Below are positions 26,640 through 36,913 of a stretch of 42,056 nucleotides of DNA, piece after piece. The notes beneath the pieces were generated by a model. The model was not told the origin of the DNA. It saw only the letters and a list, made by a program, of their open reading frames with translations, and made no database searches. A program made the translations under genes and the position numbers. This DNA is from an uncultured Lachnospira sp. (lineage in GTDB: Bacteria; Bacillota; Clostridia; Lachnospirales; Lachnospiraceae), in the NCBI GenBank assembly GCA_947628875.1, contig CANRBP010000002.1, positions 1-42,056 on the forward strand. The letters are read 5' to 3'. Each line of letters opens with the position of its first letter. The stretch's first letter is position 1.

Positions 26640-27632
26640 ATGAAGGTAAATATTTATTATGGCGGCAGGGGTATGGTGGACGACCCAACGATTTTTGTGC
26701 TTAAAAAAGTTCAAAACGTGTTAGATGAGCTAAATGTTCGGTATGAACGCTTCAATTTATATGAACTGAAAAACAAGATCACAACTCTTTCACAAACTGT
26801 AACTGACGCAGATGCTGTTATTTTGGCGACTACAGTTGAGTGGCTTGGCATGGGCGGATATATGCAGATGTTTTTGGATGCATGCTGGCTTTATGCAGAT
26901 AAGACGGCCATCAACAACGTGTATATGTTCCCGGTTGTGTTATCTAAGACATATGGCGAGAGGGAAGTTTCGCTTACGCTGGTAAATTCATGGGAGATGC
27001 TTGGCGGACGGGCAGCTCCGGGGATCAGCGCTTATGTAGATGATACAACAGAATTTGAATTTAACAAATCGTATGTGGAGCTTATTGAGAAACAGGCGGA
27101 GAATATCTACAGGATAGTCTCTAAAAAAAGAATGTCGCTGCCGTCAAGCAGCCAGACTATCAAACAAAATGTCATGAAAGACATTGTGCGGCTGACGCCT
27201 CAGGAAAGCGAGCAGCTGTCCAAATATGCTTCAGATGATGCATTTGTAAAAACACAAAAGAAAGATATTGAATCGCTGGCTTCTATTTATAAAGAACTCC
27301 TTAGTGATGAGGAGAACGGAGGGGATAGCTATTATCTGGATATTTTTAAAAACCATTTTGATGATACTGTAAAATACAGAGGATCATATGTGATTGCTGT
27401 CAGCGATAAAAATAAGAGCATTACCCTGGATGTTGACTATGGAAAGCTTGATGTTGATTTTGGCGAAAATGCAGAGGCGGATGTTATAGCACGGATGAAT
27501 AAAGATGTTTTCGATGGAATAACAGAGGGTAAAATTACCTTTCACAGGGCATTTATGACGGGGGATATGATTGCGAAAGGTAATTTCAGAAGCCTCAGGA
27601 TGCTGGATGAATTGTTTACTTTTTCAAGGTAA
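26640..27632 (+). CDS. Flavodoxin-fold/NAD(P)H-dependent reductase-like protein fused to SCP2-like domain
   Basis: N-terminus ADAVILATTVEWLGMGGYMQMFLDACW; C-terminus ADVIARMNKDVFDGITEGKITFHRAFMTGDMIAKGNFRSLRMLDELF resembles SCP2 sterol-binding domains. Confidence 0.65.
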   Translation: MKVNIYYGGRGMVDDPTIFVLKKVQNVLDELNVRYERFNLYELKNKITTLSQTVTDADAVILATTVEWLGMGGYMQMFLDACWLYADKTAINNVYMFPVVLSKTYGEREVSLTLVNSWEMLGGRAAPGISAYVDDTTEFEFNKSYVELIEKQAENIYRIVSKKRMSLPSSSQTIKQNVMKDIVRLTPQESEQLSKYASDDAFVKTQKKDIESLASIYKELLSDEENGGDSYYLDIFKNHFDDTVKYRGSYVIAVSDKNKSITLDVDYGKLDVDFGENAEADVIARMNKDVFDGITEGKITFHRAFMTGDMIAKGNFRSLRMLDELFTFSR

Positions 27633-27680
27633 CAGGCTTTGCGTGAAAAAATCAGGCATGAGATAATGGCTTCGGCCTGT

Positions 27681-28469
27681 TTAGAGTGTCGGCAGGGTAA
27701 GGCAGACGCTTGTGGTATCGCTGTCCTGTTGGAAACTCACAGTTCCATAATGCGCAATGCATACGCGGTAGACGATAGATAAGCCAAGTCCTGCACGGTT
27801 TTCCCTTGTAGAATAAAATGGCTTGCATAAAATATCGGCAGTAGTATTTGGATAGCAGACAGGCTCAGAAAAAGGGTCATCAATGTCTATGTAATTAATA
27901 TCAGGAAGGATTCCGGGATTGGAAATAATGACCCGTACATGAGATGAATCCTCGTCAAGCCGGGCAGCAATATGGATGTCGCTGTTGTTTGGAGTTGCAT
28001 CGTAGCAATTGTCAATAATCTCATTGAGTGCTATAAGCAAGTGTTCCGGATCGCCGCTGACTTGAATATCGCTGCTGCCTATATCGAAAGTAAACATGCG
28101 GTCGGAATTTTCATGGCGGTCATCTGCCTCATCAGGGAGCTGCAATAGAAGATCCGTAAGTGATGTAGGCGCCAGTTCAGGGGATATGCAATATCTGTAC
28201 AGGGAAGTGCGATCCATAAAATTAATGAGCCGGTGAACCGTATCGCCGATCTCCTTCCAGAAGCTATATGTTTTTGCCTCGGGATGCTGGCGCGTGATCA
28301 GCTGATAGGAACTGTTGATAAAGGATATGTAATTTTTAATTTCATGGGACGCTGCACTTAAAGTGCGATAGTGCTCCAGAGCGGATGAATGGCATATGTC
28401 ATATAGAGAAGGGTCAGTTTGCTGTAAAGCCTGTAACATAGCATACTCATGTGGTTGAATCATTTGCAT
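27681..28469 (-). CDS. Orphan soluble sensor histidine kinase
   Basis: H-box LSAASHEIKNYISFINSSYQ, N-box ALNEIIDNCYDAT, G-box RAGLGLSIVYRVCIAHYG; no adjacent response regulator. Confidence 0.85.
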   Translation of the reverse strand: MQMIQPHEYAMLQALQQTDPSLYDICHSSALEHYRTLSAASHEIKNYISFINSSYQLITRQHPEAKTYSFWKEIGDTVHRLINFMDRTSLYRYCISPELAPTSLTDLLLQLPDEADDRHENSDRMFTFDIGSSDIQVSGDPEHLLIALNEIIDNCYDATPNNSDIHIAARLDEDSSHVRVIISNPGILPDINYIDIDDPFSEPVCYPNTTADILCKPFYSTRENRAGLGLSIVYRVCIAHYGTVSFQQDSDTTSVCLTLPTL

Positions 28470-28711
28470 CTCCTTAAATAAATTTTATAAAATAGTGTGT
28501 AAGTGCTGCTGTAAGCCTGTCATAGAACCAAAAAATTATCATAAATAATATTGATATCAGTGTTTGTTTGGGTTATGATACATAAAGTATAAACTTGTTT
28601 AATCAGTATGTAAACAATAGGTTTTCGACATTTTTTGCAAGCATACACTTATGAAGCTGGTGCCAATATGACACACATCATGCAATATTTTATAGAAAGG
28701 TAAGGATAGAG

Positions 28712-29128
28712 ATGAAAAAAGATGATTGTATATTTTGCAAGATCGCAAACGGCATTATTCCGGCAAATGCATTGTATGAAGATGATACTGTAAAGGTAAT
28801 ATTTGATGTCGGACCGGCATCGGAGGGACATGTTTTGATTTTGCCTAAAGAGCATTTTGATTCAATTTATATGTTGGATGATGAAACAGCTGCTCATATT
28901 TTTAAGGTGGCAGTAAAAGTGGCAAAAGCGCTGCAGAAGGCCTTGCCGCTTGAGGGATTGAATGTTGTGCAGAATAATGGAAAAATGGCAGGGCAAACAG
29001 TATTTCATTTCCACATGCACTTGATACCGAGATATCAGGGAGATACAGTCAATATTGGGTGGAAACCGGGAGAGATAACACCGGAGCAGATAGATGCATT
29101 GAAGGAAAAAGTTGCAGCTGAATTATGA
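28712..29128 (+). CDS. HIT (histidine triad) family protein
   Basis: CIFCKIANGIIPA, VLILPKEHF, GQTVFHFHMHLIPRY. Confidence 0.95.
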   Translation: MKKDDCIFCKIANGIIPANALYEDDTVKVIFDVGPASEGHVLILPKEHFDSIYMLDDETAAHIFKVAVKVAKALQKALPLEGLNVVQNNGKMAGQTVFHFHMHLIPRYQGDTVNIGWKPGEITPEQIDALKEKVAAEL

Positions 29129-29177
29129 GATAATATAGCAGCAGCGAGAAGATTGAATGAAGAATGGAGAATTAATA

Positions 29178-31463
29178 ATGATAAAGTTAAGTAATGGCGG
29201 AGCATATCTGGTTAATGGCACAGATATTATTGAAGAAAACGAATCTGGCGCATTGTCAGCCAGATTGGGCGGACAGGCGCCGTCCAGAGAAGAAGCGGCA
29301 CAAAATACGATGGCATACAGGATATTAAAAGAACATAATACGTCAGGCAATATGCAGAAATTGAAGATAAAGTTCGACAAGATGACTTCGCATGATATTA
29401 CCTTTGTGGGTATTATCCAGACGGCGAGGGCGTCAGGATTGGAAAAGTTCCCGATACCTTATGTGCTTACAAATTGCCATAACAGCCTTTGCGCAGTAGG
29501 CGGCACGATTAATGAAGATGATCATATGTTCGGACTGACTTGCGCAAAGAAATATGGCGGCGTTTATGTACCTCCGCATCAGGCGGTAATACATCAGTTC
29601 GCGAGGGAGATGCTGGCAGAGTGCGGAAAGATGATATTAGGCTCTGACAGCCATACGCGTTATGGAGCATTGGGAACAATGGCCATGGGCGAGGGAGGAC
29701 CTGAACTGGTAAAGCAGCTTCTGAATAAGACATATGATATCAATATGCCGGGAGTTGTAGCTATTTATCTGACTGGCGAGCCTGCAAAGGGCGTTGGACC
29801 TCAGGACGTAGCGCTGGCTATTATTGGCGCGGTGTTCGGCAATGGATATGTAAAAAATAAAGTGATGGAGTTTGTAGGACCAGGAGTGGGCAGCCTCAGT
29901 GCAGATTTCAGGATCGGCATTGACGTTATGACGACAGAGACAACCTGCCTTTCATCAATCTGGCAGACAGACGAAAAAATACAGGAATTTTATGATATTC
30001 ATGGAAGAGGAGAGTGCTATCAGGAGTTAAAGCCTGGCAGCACGGCATATTATGATGGCGTTGTTTATGTTGATCTTGGAAAAATAAAACCGATGATTGC
30101 TATGCCTTTCCATCCAAGCAATACCTATACGATTGAAGAAGTTAATGCAAACCTTTTGGATATCCTGCATGATTGCGAGCAAAAAGCGCTTGTTAGCCTG
30201 GACGGACAGGTAGATTTCAAACTTACAAACAAAGTGCGTGACGGAAAGCTTTATGTTGACCAGGGTATTATTGCCGGATGTGCAGGCGGCGGATTTGAGA
30301 ACATCTGCGCAGCAGCGGATATATTAAAGGGACGCTCGATTGGTGCAGATGAATTTACGCTTAGCGTTTATCCGGCAAGTACGCCGATTTATATGGAGCT
30401 TGCAAAGAACGGAAGGCTGGCAGACTTATTAGGTACAGGCGCTATTGTTAAGACTGCATTTTGCGGCCCGTGCTTTGGTGCAGGAGATACGCCTGCAAAC
30501 AATGCATTTTCAATCCGCCATTCAACAAGGAATTTCCCGAACAGAGAAGGGTCAAAGCTGCAGCAGGGGCAGATAGCTTCAGTTGCTCTTATGGACGCAC
30601 GCTCAATTGCAGCAACAGCGGCAAATAAAGGCTTCCTGACAGCGGCAACGGATATGGATGTTGAATATACAGGGCCGGTTTACCATTTTGACAAAACAAT
30701 ATATGAGAACCGCGTATTTGACAGCAAAGGCGTGGCAGACCCATCGCAGGAGATCCAGTTCGGACCAAATATAAAGGATTGGCCGGAAATGGTTGAATTG
30801 CCGGAAAATCTGATTATTAAGGTAGTTTCAGAAATACATGATCCGGTTACAACAACGGACGAACTGATTCCGTCTGGCGAAACATCATCTTTCCGCTCCA
30901 ATCCGCTGGGATTGGCAGAATTTACCTTGTCCAGGAAAGATCCTGCTTATGTATCGCGTGCAAAAGAAGTCCAGAAAGCTGAAAAAGCCAGGGAAGCTGG
31001 ACAGTGCATGGGCGAGGCGCTTCCGGAATTAAGGGAGATTGTACACAAGGTTAAGGAAACATATGATGTTTGCAAGGAAAATCTCGGGATTGGCAGCACG
31101 ATTTTTGCGGTTAAGCCAGGAGACGGTTCAGCGCGCGAGCAGGCAGCATCATGCCAGAAGGTGCTTGGCGGATGGGCAAATATTGCGAATGAGTACGCAA
31201 CAAAAAGATATCGTTCCAATCTGATCAACTGGGGCATGCTTCCGTTTATTATAGAGCCGGGCGAACTTCCGTTTAAAAACGGTGATTATATCTTTATTCC
31301 GGCCATAAGGCAGGCGGTAAAGGACAAGGCAACCGTTATGCAGGCGTATGTGGTAAACAGAGATATGCAGGCGTTTGAATTAAAGATAGATGAACTGACA
31401 GATGACGAAAGACAGATAATTTTAGATGGCTGCCTGATCAATTTTTATAAAAATCATGATTGA
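29178..31463 (+). CDS. Aconitase-family hydratase
   Basis: [70 protein letters not shown]. Confidence 0.9.
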   Translation: MIKLSNGGAYLVNGTDIIEENESGALSARLGGQAPSREEAAQNTMAYRILKEHNTSGNMQKLKIKFDKMTSHDITFVGIIQTARASGLEKFPIPYVLTNCHNSLCAVGGTINEDDHMFGLTCAKKYGGVYVPPHQAVIHQFAREMLAECGKMILGSDSHTRYGALGTMAMGEGGPELVKQLLNKTYDINMPGVVAIYLTGEPAKGVGPQDVALAIIGAVFGNGYVKNKVMEFVGPGVGSLSADFRIGIDVMTTETTCLSSIWQTDEKIQEFYDIHGRGECYQELKPGSTAYYDGVVYVDLGKIKPMIAMPFHPSNTYTIEEVNANLLDILHDCEQKALVSLDGQVDFKLTNKVRDGKLYVDQGIIAGCAGGGFENICAAADILKGRSIGADEFTLSVYPASTPIYMELAKNGRLADLLGTGAIVKTAFCGPCFGAGDTPANNAFSIRHSTRNFPNREGSKLQQGQIASVALMDARSIAATAANKGFLTAATDMDVEYTGPVYHFDKTIYENRVFDSKGVADPSQEIQFGPNIKDWPEMVELPENLIIKVVSEIHDPVTTTDELIPSGETSSFRSNPLGLAEFTLSRKDPAYVSRAKEVQKAEKAREAGQCMGEALPELREIVHKVKETYDVCKENLGIGSTIFAVKPGDGSAREQAASCQKVLGGWANIANEYATKRYRSNLINWGMLPFIIEPGELPFKNGDYIFIPAIRQAVKDKATVMQAYVVNRDMQAFELKIDELTDDERQIILDGCLINFYKNHD

Positions 31464-31521
31464 TTCTGTGAGGCAAGCTATTGATATGCAAAGAAACCGA
31501 TAGAGAAAGCGGGAGATTCAT

Positions 31522-32613
31522 ATGGCAGAACAAAATATTTTAGCTGGTGATATCACGGTACTCGAACAGGTTATCAGCGATTTTAGGGAACATAATGAAA
31601 AAAAAGACCGTATGGATAAGCTTGTCCAAACCATGCATGACCTGGGAAAAAATATTGATGTAACAGAACGGGAGATGAAGGACGAGATTGATGCCAGGAT
31701 TAAGGCCAGCACGGCATCTATCTGTGAGGGATATGATAAGTCTATTGCGGCGGACAATGTAAAGCTCAAGGATGTCCAAAGCGACCGCGAGAAAGCAAAA
31801 ATGGCCGGGGTCAAAGAGCGGATTGAAAATGAGACGGCTTTTTTAAAAAAAGAAAATATCGATCTGAAGGATCAGATTAAGTCTGCATTTAAGCTTGAGC
31901 AGATACCAATGTTCTGCAGCCGCAAATTTTATCTTGCGTTATTTGGAACAAAGGGAGTATCGGATGCCGTTATCTATCTGGCTGTATTGCTCCTGTTCTT
32001 TACGGCCATACCTCTTGCGCTGTATTTTATTCCTTCATTTCCTGCATGGGGGTACATTGTGTATTACTCAGTGATGGCGCCGCTTGTTTTTTCGGTATAC
32101 AAATGGATTTATGCAAAGACATATGTGCCTCACGCCGAGACGATTCAGGCGGCACGCAGGACAAAAGTTAAGATACGCGTGAACTGCAAAACGATTAAAA
32201 AGATTGAAAAGGGCATCAGAACAGACAAAAATGAAGAAATGTATGGATTGGAAGGGTACGATTATACTATAAATGCAATCCATGATGACATTAGCCGCAT
32301 AGAAGATGAAAAAGCGAAGGCGCTGGACGAATTTGAAAAAACAGTTAAGCCGGATATTATTTCTGAGATTGAGGGGCGCAAGCTTGGCCAGATAGAGCTG
32401 ATGAAAAGCGAACTGGCGAAAAAACAGGAAGAGGCAGCAGCGCTGGACGAATTGACAAAGCGGCAGCGGATCTACATTTCTGCTAACTATGAAGCTTATC
32501 TGGGAAAAGAATTTATGAATGCAGATAAGCTTCAGGAACTCCATGATATCATGAAGTCAGGCGTTGCGGATACGGTTGCCCAGGCGCTTGCGGCATATAA
32601 GGATAAACATTAG
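31522..32613 (+). CDS. Uncharacterised coiled-coil protein with central TM pair
   Basis: 363-aa ORF with RBS; charged helices flank VIYLAVLLLFFTAIPLALYFIP and GYIVYYSVMAPLVFSVYKWIY; no family recognised. Confidence 0.75.
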   Translation: MAEQNILAGDITVLEQVISDFREHNEKKDRMDKLVQTMHDLGKNIDVTEREMKDEIDARIKASTASICEGYDKSIAADNVKLKDVQSDREKAKMAGVKERIENETAFLKKENIDLKDQIKSAFKLEQIPMFCSRKFYLALFGTKGVSDAVIYLAVLLLFFTAIPLALYFIPSFPAWGYIVYYSVMAPLVFSVYKWIYAKTYVPHAETIQAARRTKVKIRVNCKTIKKIEKGIRTDKNEEMYGLEGYDYTINAIHDDISRIEDEKAKALDEFEKTVKPDIISEIEGRKLGQIELMKSELAKKQEEAAALDELTKRQRIYISANYEAYLGKEFMNADKLQELHDIMKSGVADTVAQALAAYKDKH

Positions 32614-33217
32614 GGGAATAATAGCCAAACGGCGTTGAGCAGTAATAACCGTCATGATATGGCATCGGATTGCCGCGGCGGGAATTGTCACATAAGGCAT
32701 TGACAAATACATTTGTGATAATATCCGCCAGCGTCATGATGATAGAGAGACGGGTCGTCTGTAACAGCAGGTTGTCCATCTCTCCGGAAATATTAACGAT
32801 GCCTGTTATATGTAAGTCGCCTATGGCCGGGAGCTGTTTTTTTACTCCGAGGCCAGGTATAAGCGGGCCGGAGCCAAGGGTAATATAACCTACATGTTCC
32901 GCCTTCCCCAAAGATGCATCAACTGCAATAATATATGGATTTTCATGCGATTGCAGGATATTTTCTATCATGTGCTCAAGGTTGGCTGCATGAATTGGGG
33001 AATACAGGGAACCGTATATAGATACATTTTCAAAGTAGTACTTTTTTAACTTGTACCCGACCAGCGGACCAAGGCTGTCTCCAGTGGAACGGTCGCTGCC
33101 GATGCACAGGATCACAAGCGGCCTTGAACCAACCGGTTCGGCCTGCAGTAAATCCAGCAGCTGTGCGCACATATCGAGAGGCGTGTCAGTGCTGGCAGAA
33201 TCAAAATAATATAACAT
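32549..33217 (-). CDS. yyaC: Spore protease YyaC-like protein
   Basis: ILCIGSDRSTGDSLGPLVGYKL, SPIHAANLEHMI, IAVDASLGKAEHVGYITLGSGPLIPGLGVKKQLPAIGDLHITGIVN. Confidence 0.88.
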   Translation of the reverse strand: MLYYFDSASTDTPLDMCAQLLDLLQAEPVGSRPLVILCIGSDRSTGDSLGPLVGYKLKKYYFENVSIYGSLYSPIHAANLEHMIENILQSHENPYIIAVDASLGKAEHVGYITLGSGPLIPGLGVKKQLPAIGDLHITGIVNISGEMDNLLLQTTRLSIIMTLADIITNVFVNALCDNSRRGNPMPYHDGYYCSTPFGYYSPNVYPYMPQAPGQPYPQRLTS

Positions 33218-33506
33218 TGTTCTATTCCTTTCGGATAATATTGTGCCGGATAAGGTTATCTTTGTTATTCCGGATGGACAGAAATCAATATTTGCCTGTC
33301 TACAATATATTTATGTGGAAATTATGTAAATATGTCTTGAATGTTTCGTCAAATAATTTCAGAATAAAACAAAATGTGCGCAAAAAAGAAAAATAAAAAG
33401 AAAAATTTTTTTGACGCTGACAAAAAGTGATAAATTTTTTGCATACAGGGTGCTACGCTATAGACTAACCACTATTCATTTATGGGATCAAGGAGGCGGA
33501 AAGCAC

Positions 33507-34751
33507 ATGATAGAAATTATTTGCGACAGTGAGGAGGAAAACGAAAGCGATGACAGCAAAAAAAATACATCTATCAGAAGACCAAAGAATATTAAGCAGA
33601 TTGGCGATGTGAGTTCTAACCGGAAAATCTATATTGAAGATTATGCGTTTAGTTACATCAATTCTATCGCCTACAGTTCCCCGGATGAAGAGCAGGCCGG
33701 AGTCCTGCTTGGAGAGTGCCAGCGCGCTGATAATGAAAAATGCCTGTTTATCAAAGGAGTGATAAAGGCGAAGCATGTTGAGAACGAAGGAAAACAGGGC
33801 ATTTATTTTGATGAAAAAATATGGAACGGCATATACTCAGATGCCGAAAAATACTTTCCGAATTTGCAGGTGGTTGGGTGGTTTGCAGCGCTGCCAGATG
33901 TTACAGCTGAAAGAATGCAGTATTTAAAGCGTGTCCATATGGACAACTTTGCAGGGAACATGAAGACAATGTATTTAATCAACACCCTGGATAAAGAAGA
34001 AAGCTTTTATTTGTATGAAAACGGAGATCTGCGCCAGCAAAAAGGTTATGTGTGCTTTTATGAGCGCAACTATGAAATGCAGGAGTATATGCTGGAAAAA
34101 CGCGGGCGGCGTTCAGTGGAGAGCCAGGAAAAAGACAGGGTAATGAAATCCATACGCAGCATTATACAGGAAAAAGAAGAACTGCAGCAGCAAAAAAGAA
34201 ATGCGGCGTTTATGTATGGGGTAAGTACATTTATGGTTGTTGTAGTTCTGGTCATAGGAATAAACCTGATGAACAGCTACGAAAAAATGAAAAGCTTTGA
34301 CAGATCCTTAAACAGTATCGTGACTGAGATATCAAACATGAACCAGAAGGAGGCCGGAAATGTAAACGGAGCTGAACAGGATGGCGTGGCAGCGGACTCA
34401 GATGATGTTATACCCGTGCATAAAGTGACAGGCGATGTTTACCCGACAAAAGAGGAAACAGAGCCGGAAAATCCTTCGCAAAATCCGTCAGCAGGCAACA
34501 CGCAGAATACAGAAGCAGACAAAGAGGAGCAGACCGATGAGGCGACAAAACCTGCAAATACAGGGCAGGAGTCATCTATTGAAAATGTCTATCCGGAGTA
34601 CGATACATATGTAGTGCAGCAGGGAGATACTATCATGGGGATCTGCAAACAGCATTATGGCAGCGCATCAAGGTATGAAGATGTGATTGCTTTTAACGAA
34701 TTGGAGGACGCTAATAAATTATATGTTGGACAAGAGTTAAAACTGCCTTGA
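33507..34751 (+). CDS. Single-pass membrane protein: MPN/JAMM-like N-terminal domain, TM, LysM domain
   Basis: YIEDYAFSYINSIA..EEQAGVLLGE..VVGWFAALPDVTAERMQYLKRVHMDNF; TM MYGVSTFMVVVVLVIGINLM; LysM YVVQQGDTIMGICKQHYGSASRYEDVIAFNELEDANKLYVGQELKLP. AAGGAGG RBS supports start at 33507. Confidence 0.8.
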   Translation: MIEIICDSEEENESDDSKKNTSIRRPKNIKQIGDVSSNRKIYIEDYAFSYINSIAYSSPDEEQAGVLLGECQRADNEKCLFIKGVIKAKHVENEGKQGIYFDEKIWNGIYSDAEKYFPNLQVVGWFAALPDVTAERMQYLKRVHMDNFAGNMKTMYLINTLDKEESFYLYENGDLRQQKGYVCFYERNYEMQEYMLEKRGRRSVESQEKDRVMKSIRSIIQEKEELQQQKRNAAFMYGVSTFMVVVVLVIGINLMNSYEKMKSFDRSLNSIVTEISNMNQKEAGNVNGAEQDGVAADSDDVIPVHKVTGDVYPTKEETEPENPSQNPSAGNTQNTEADKEEQTDEATKPANTGQESSIENVYPEYDTYVVQQGDTIMGICKQHYGSASRYEDVIAFNELEDANKLYVGQELKLP

Positions 34752-34834
34752 ATATTTTGTTTAATATTGTATAATAGCAGTAGTACGGTCAAATGGCAGG
34801 ATGGTACAACTATTAGGAAAAAGAGGTACACCGG

Positions 34835-36094
34835 ATGGCTGATATCATATCAGGGCACTCCAGATTTAATAAAGGCGGCAATTCATCAACAGAAAAAAAA
34901 GTGATACAGCTTTCGGGGGAACCGCTGCAGAATGACGATTTAGATGAAGAACAGCTGCAAAATAAAATAAAAAGGCACAGGAAAAACAGGATTATCGGCA
35001 CTGTTGTGATTTTGGCGGCCGTGGCGGTTATGGCGCTTGTGATTATGAAAGCAATGGACAACATCACATACAAGGAGTATGTTGTTGAAAACTCGGTAAA
35101 CCGGGACGACAGCCAGTCATCGCGCTATGTGCCTTATGGAGACGGTTATATACGTTACAGTAATGATGGAGTTTCCTACTATGGCAAAAAAGGAAATGCA
35201 ATTTGGAACCAGACGTTTTCAATGCAGAAACCTCAGCTTAAAATATGCGGGGATTGCGTGGCAGTTGGGGATATCAACGGCAGCACCATATACCTGCTTG
35301 ATAAAGATGGAACGATTGGCACGGTTGACACATCGCTGACTATTTCACAGATAGAAGTGGCTCAGCAGGGGGTCGTTGCTGCTGTACTTGAAGATAACGA
35401 AGCCAATTACATCAATCTGTATGACAGGCAGGGGGAACATATATACAGTGTAAAGACAACGCTGGCTGGAGACGGCTATCCGCTGGATATCAGCATTTCT
35501 GACGATGCGACCAAGCTGATAGCATCATACCTATATGTCAGCGGCGAGCAGATTAAGACAAATGTTGTATTTTACAACTTTTCCGAGGTAGGGCAAAACG
35601 AGACAGAGCGTGTAGTAGGCGGATTTAACCACTATGACAGCACAATTGTAGGCGATGTGCATTTTATACGCAAAAACCGCGCAATTGCAGTAGGTGAAAA
35701 TGTGCTGAGCATATACAGCATTAAAGAATATCCTAAACTGGAAAAAGAAATTCCAATAAACAGCAGCATTGAAAGAGTGTTTTTCAGTGAGGACTATATC
35801 GGATTAGTATTGGAAAATACGGATTCCGGAGATGTATACAAGCTGCTGGTTTATTCGTCCAATGGAGACAAAGTGTTAGAGACGACATTTAATACGCAGT
35901 ATGACCAAATCAAGTTTGACGGCAAAAGCGTGCTGATGAGCAACTCAACATCTTTTGCGCTGCTGAACTTTAATGGTAAAGTTTTGACAAACCAGACAGT
36001 GGAATTGCCTATAGAAGGCATATTGCCAACAGGAATAAGAGGATATTATATTTTGGTCAATTCAAAATATATTCAAAACATTCGGTTAAGATGA
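34835..36094 (+). CDS. DUF5711-like membrane-anchored beta-propeller-type protein
   Basis: N-terminal TM VILAAVAVMALVIMKAM, then repeated strand pattern (VAVGDINGSTIYLLDKDGTIGTV, NLYDRQGEHIYSVKT). Confidence 0.7.
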   Translation: MADIISGHSRFNKGGNSSTEKKVIQLSGEPLQNDDLDEEQLQNKIKRHRKNRIIGTVVILAAVAVMALVIMKAMDNITYKEYVVENSVNRDDSQSSRYVPYGDGYIRYSNDGVSYYGKKGNAIWNQTFSMQKPQLKICGDCVAVGDINGSTIYLLDKDGTIGTVDTSLTISQIEVAQQGVVAAVLEDNEANYINLYDRQGEHIYSVKTTLAGDGYPLDISISDDATKLIASYLYVSGEQIKTNVVFYNFSEVGQNETERVVGGFNHYDSTIVGDVHFIRKNRAIAVGENVLSIYSIKEYPKLEKEIPINSSIERVFFSEDYIGLVLENTDSGDVYKLLVYSSNGDKVLETTFNTQYDQIKFDGKSVLMSNSTSFALLNFNGKVLTNQTVELPIEGILPTGIRGYYILVNSKYIQNIRLR

Positions 36095-36106
36095 CAGGAG
36101 GTACGT

Positions 36107-36883
36107 ATGAGCTGGGTATTTGCAGCAGTGCTGTTGATTTTTTGCGTGTGCGCATATATAGGGTGGAAAAAGGGTATCATTCGGATTGTATTGTCGCTGG
36201 CAACGCTTGTAGTAACATTATTTGCGTCCGTGATATTAACGCCGGTTATTGGAGGCGCGCTCAGGTCAGGGACAAGCTTGTATGATAACCTTGAGCGTTC
36301 GGTTTACATTACGCTGCTGGAAAATGAAAATAACCTGTTTGGCGGCGCAGTTGATGATGTAGTCGGTGATGATGCAGGAGAATTGCAGGATACGGGACTG
36401 GTGGAAACAATAAACGGGTATATCACGCAAATCGGCGAAATGCTGCATCTGCCGGAGTCAGTTACGAACAGCATAAGCGCATCGGTTATCCGGGATAAGG
36501 CGGAAAGCATAGCAGGAACCGGTGCGGCACACATAAAAAGCATCATAATGGCTGTACTGGCAGTGCGCCTGGCAAACATAATCTTTAATGCAATTATTTA
36601 TATGATTGTTTTTATCATTATATACGTGGTGCTGAAAATAATTGTAGCACTTACAAACCTCGTCAGCCGCCTGCCGGTGATTCATCAGGCAAACAAAATT
36701 GGCGGGTTCGCTGTGGGCATTGCGGAGGGACTGGTGATAGTGTGGCTGCTGTTTGTGGTTATCACAGCCTGCGGCAATATGCAGTGGGCGGCCGATGCAT
36801 TGGCTGACATCGGAGGCAACCCGGTATTGGCCGGCCTCTACGACCATAACCTGATCATGAAAATGGCATTTAAAGGCTTGTAG
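36107..36883 (+). CDS. CvpA-family membrane protein
   Basis: FCVCAYIGWKKGIIRIVLSLATLVVTLFASVILTPVIG, LVSRLPVIHQANKIGGFAVGIAEGLVIVWLLF. Confidence 0.82.
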   Translation: MSWVFAAVLLIFCVCAYIGWKKGIIRIVLSLATLVVTLFASVILTPVIGGALRSGTSLYDNLERSVYITLLENENNLFGGAVDDVVGDDAGELQDTGLVETINGYITQIGEMLHLPESVTNSISASVIRDKAESIAGTGAAHIKSIIMAVLAVRLANIIFNAIIYMIVFIIIYVVLKIIVALTNLVSRLPVIHQANKIGGFAVGIAEGLVIVWLLFVVITACGNMQWAADALADIGGNPVLAGLYDHNLIMKMAFKGL

Positions 36884-36913
36884 AAAATGTTAATAAAACT
36901 ATAAACACAAAGG

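Noticed and set aside
33124-33396. Plus-strand 90-aa ORF upstream of the LysM gene
   Set aside because: Lies over the 5' part of yyaC (antisense) and an AT-rich intergenic region; no RBS or domain support.
36091-36285. Plus-strand 64-aa ORF before and inside cvpA
   Set aside because: Out-of-frame within the CvpA gene; the 36107 start with GACAGGAGG RBS explains the region.
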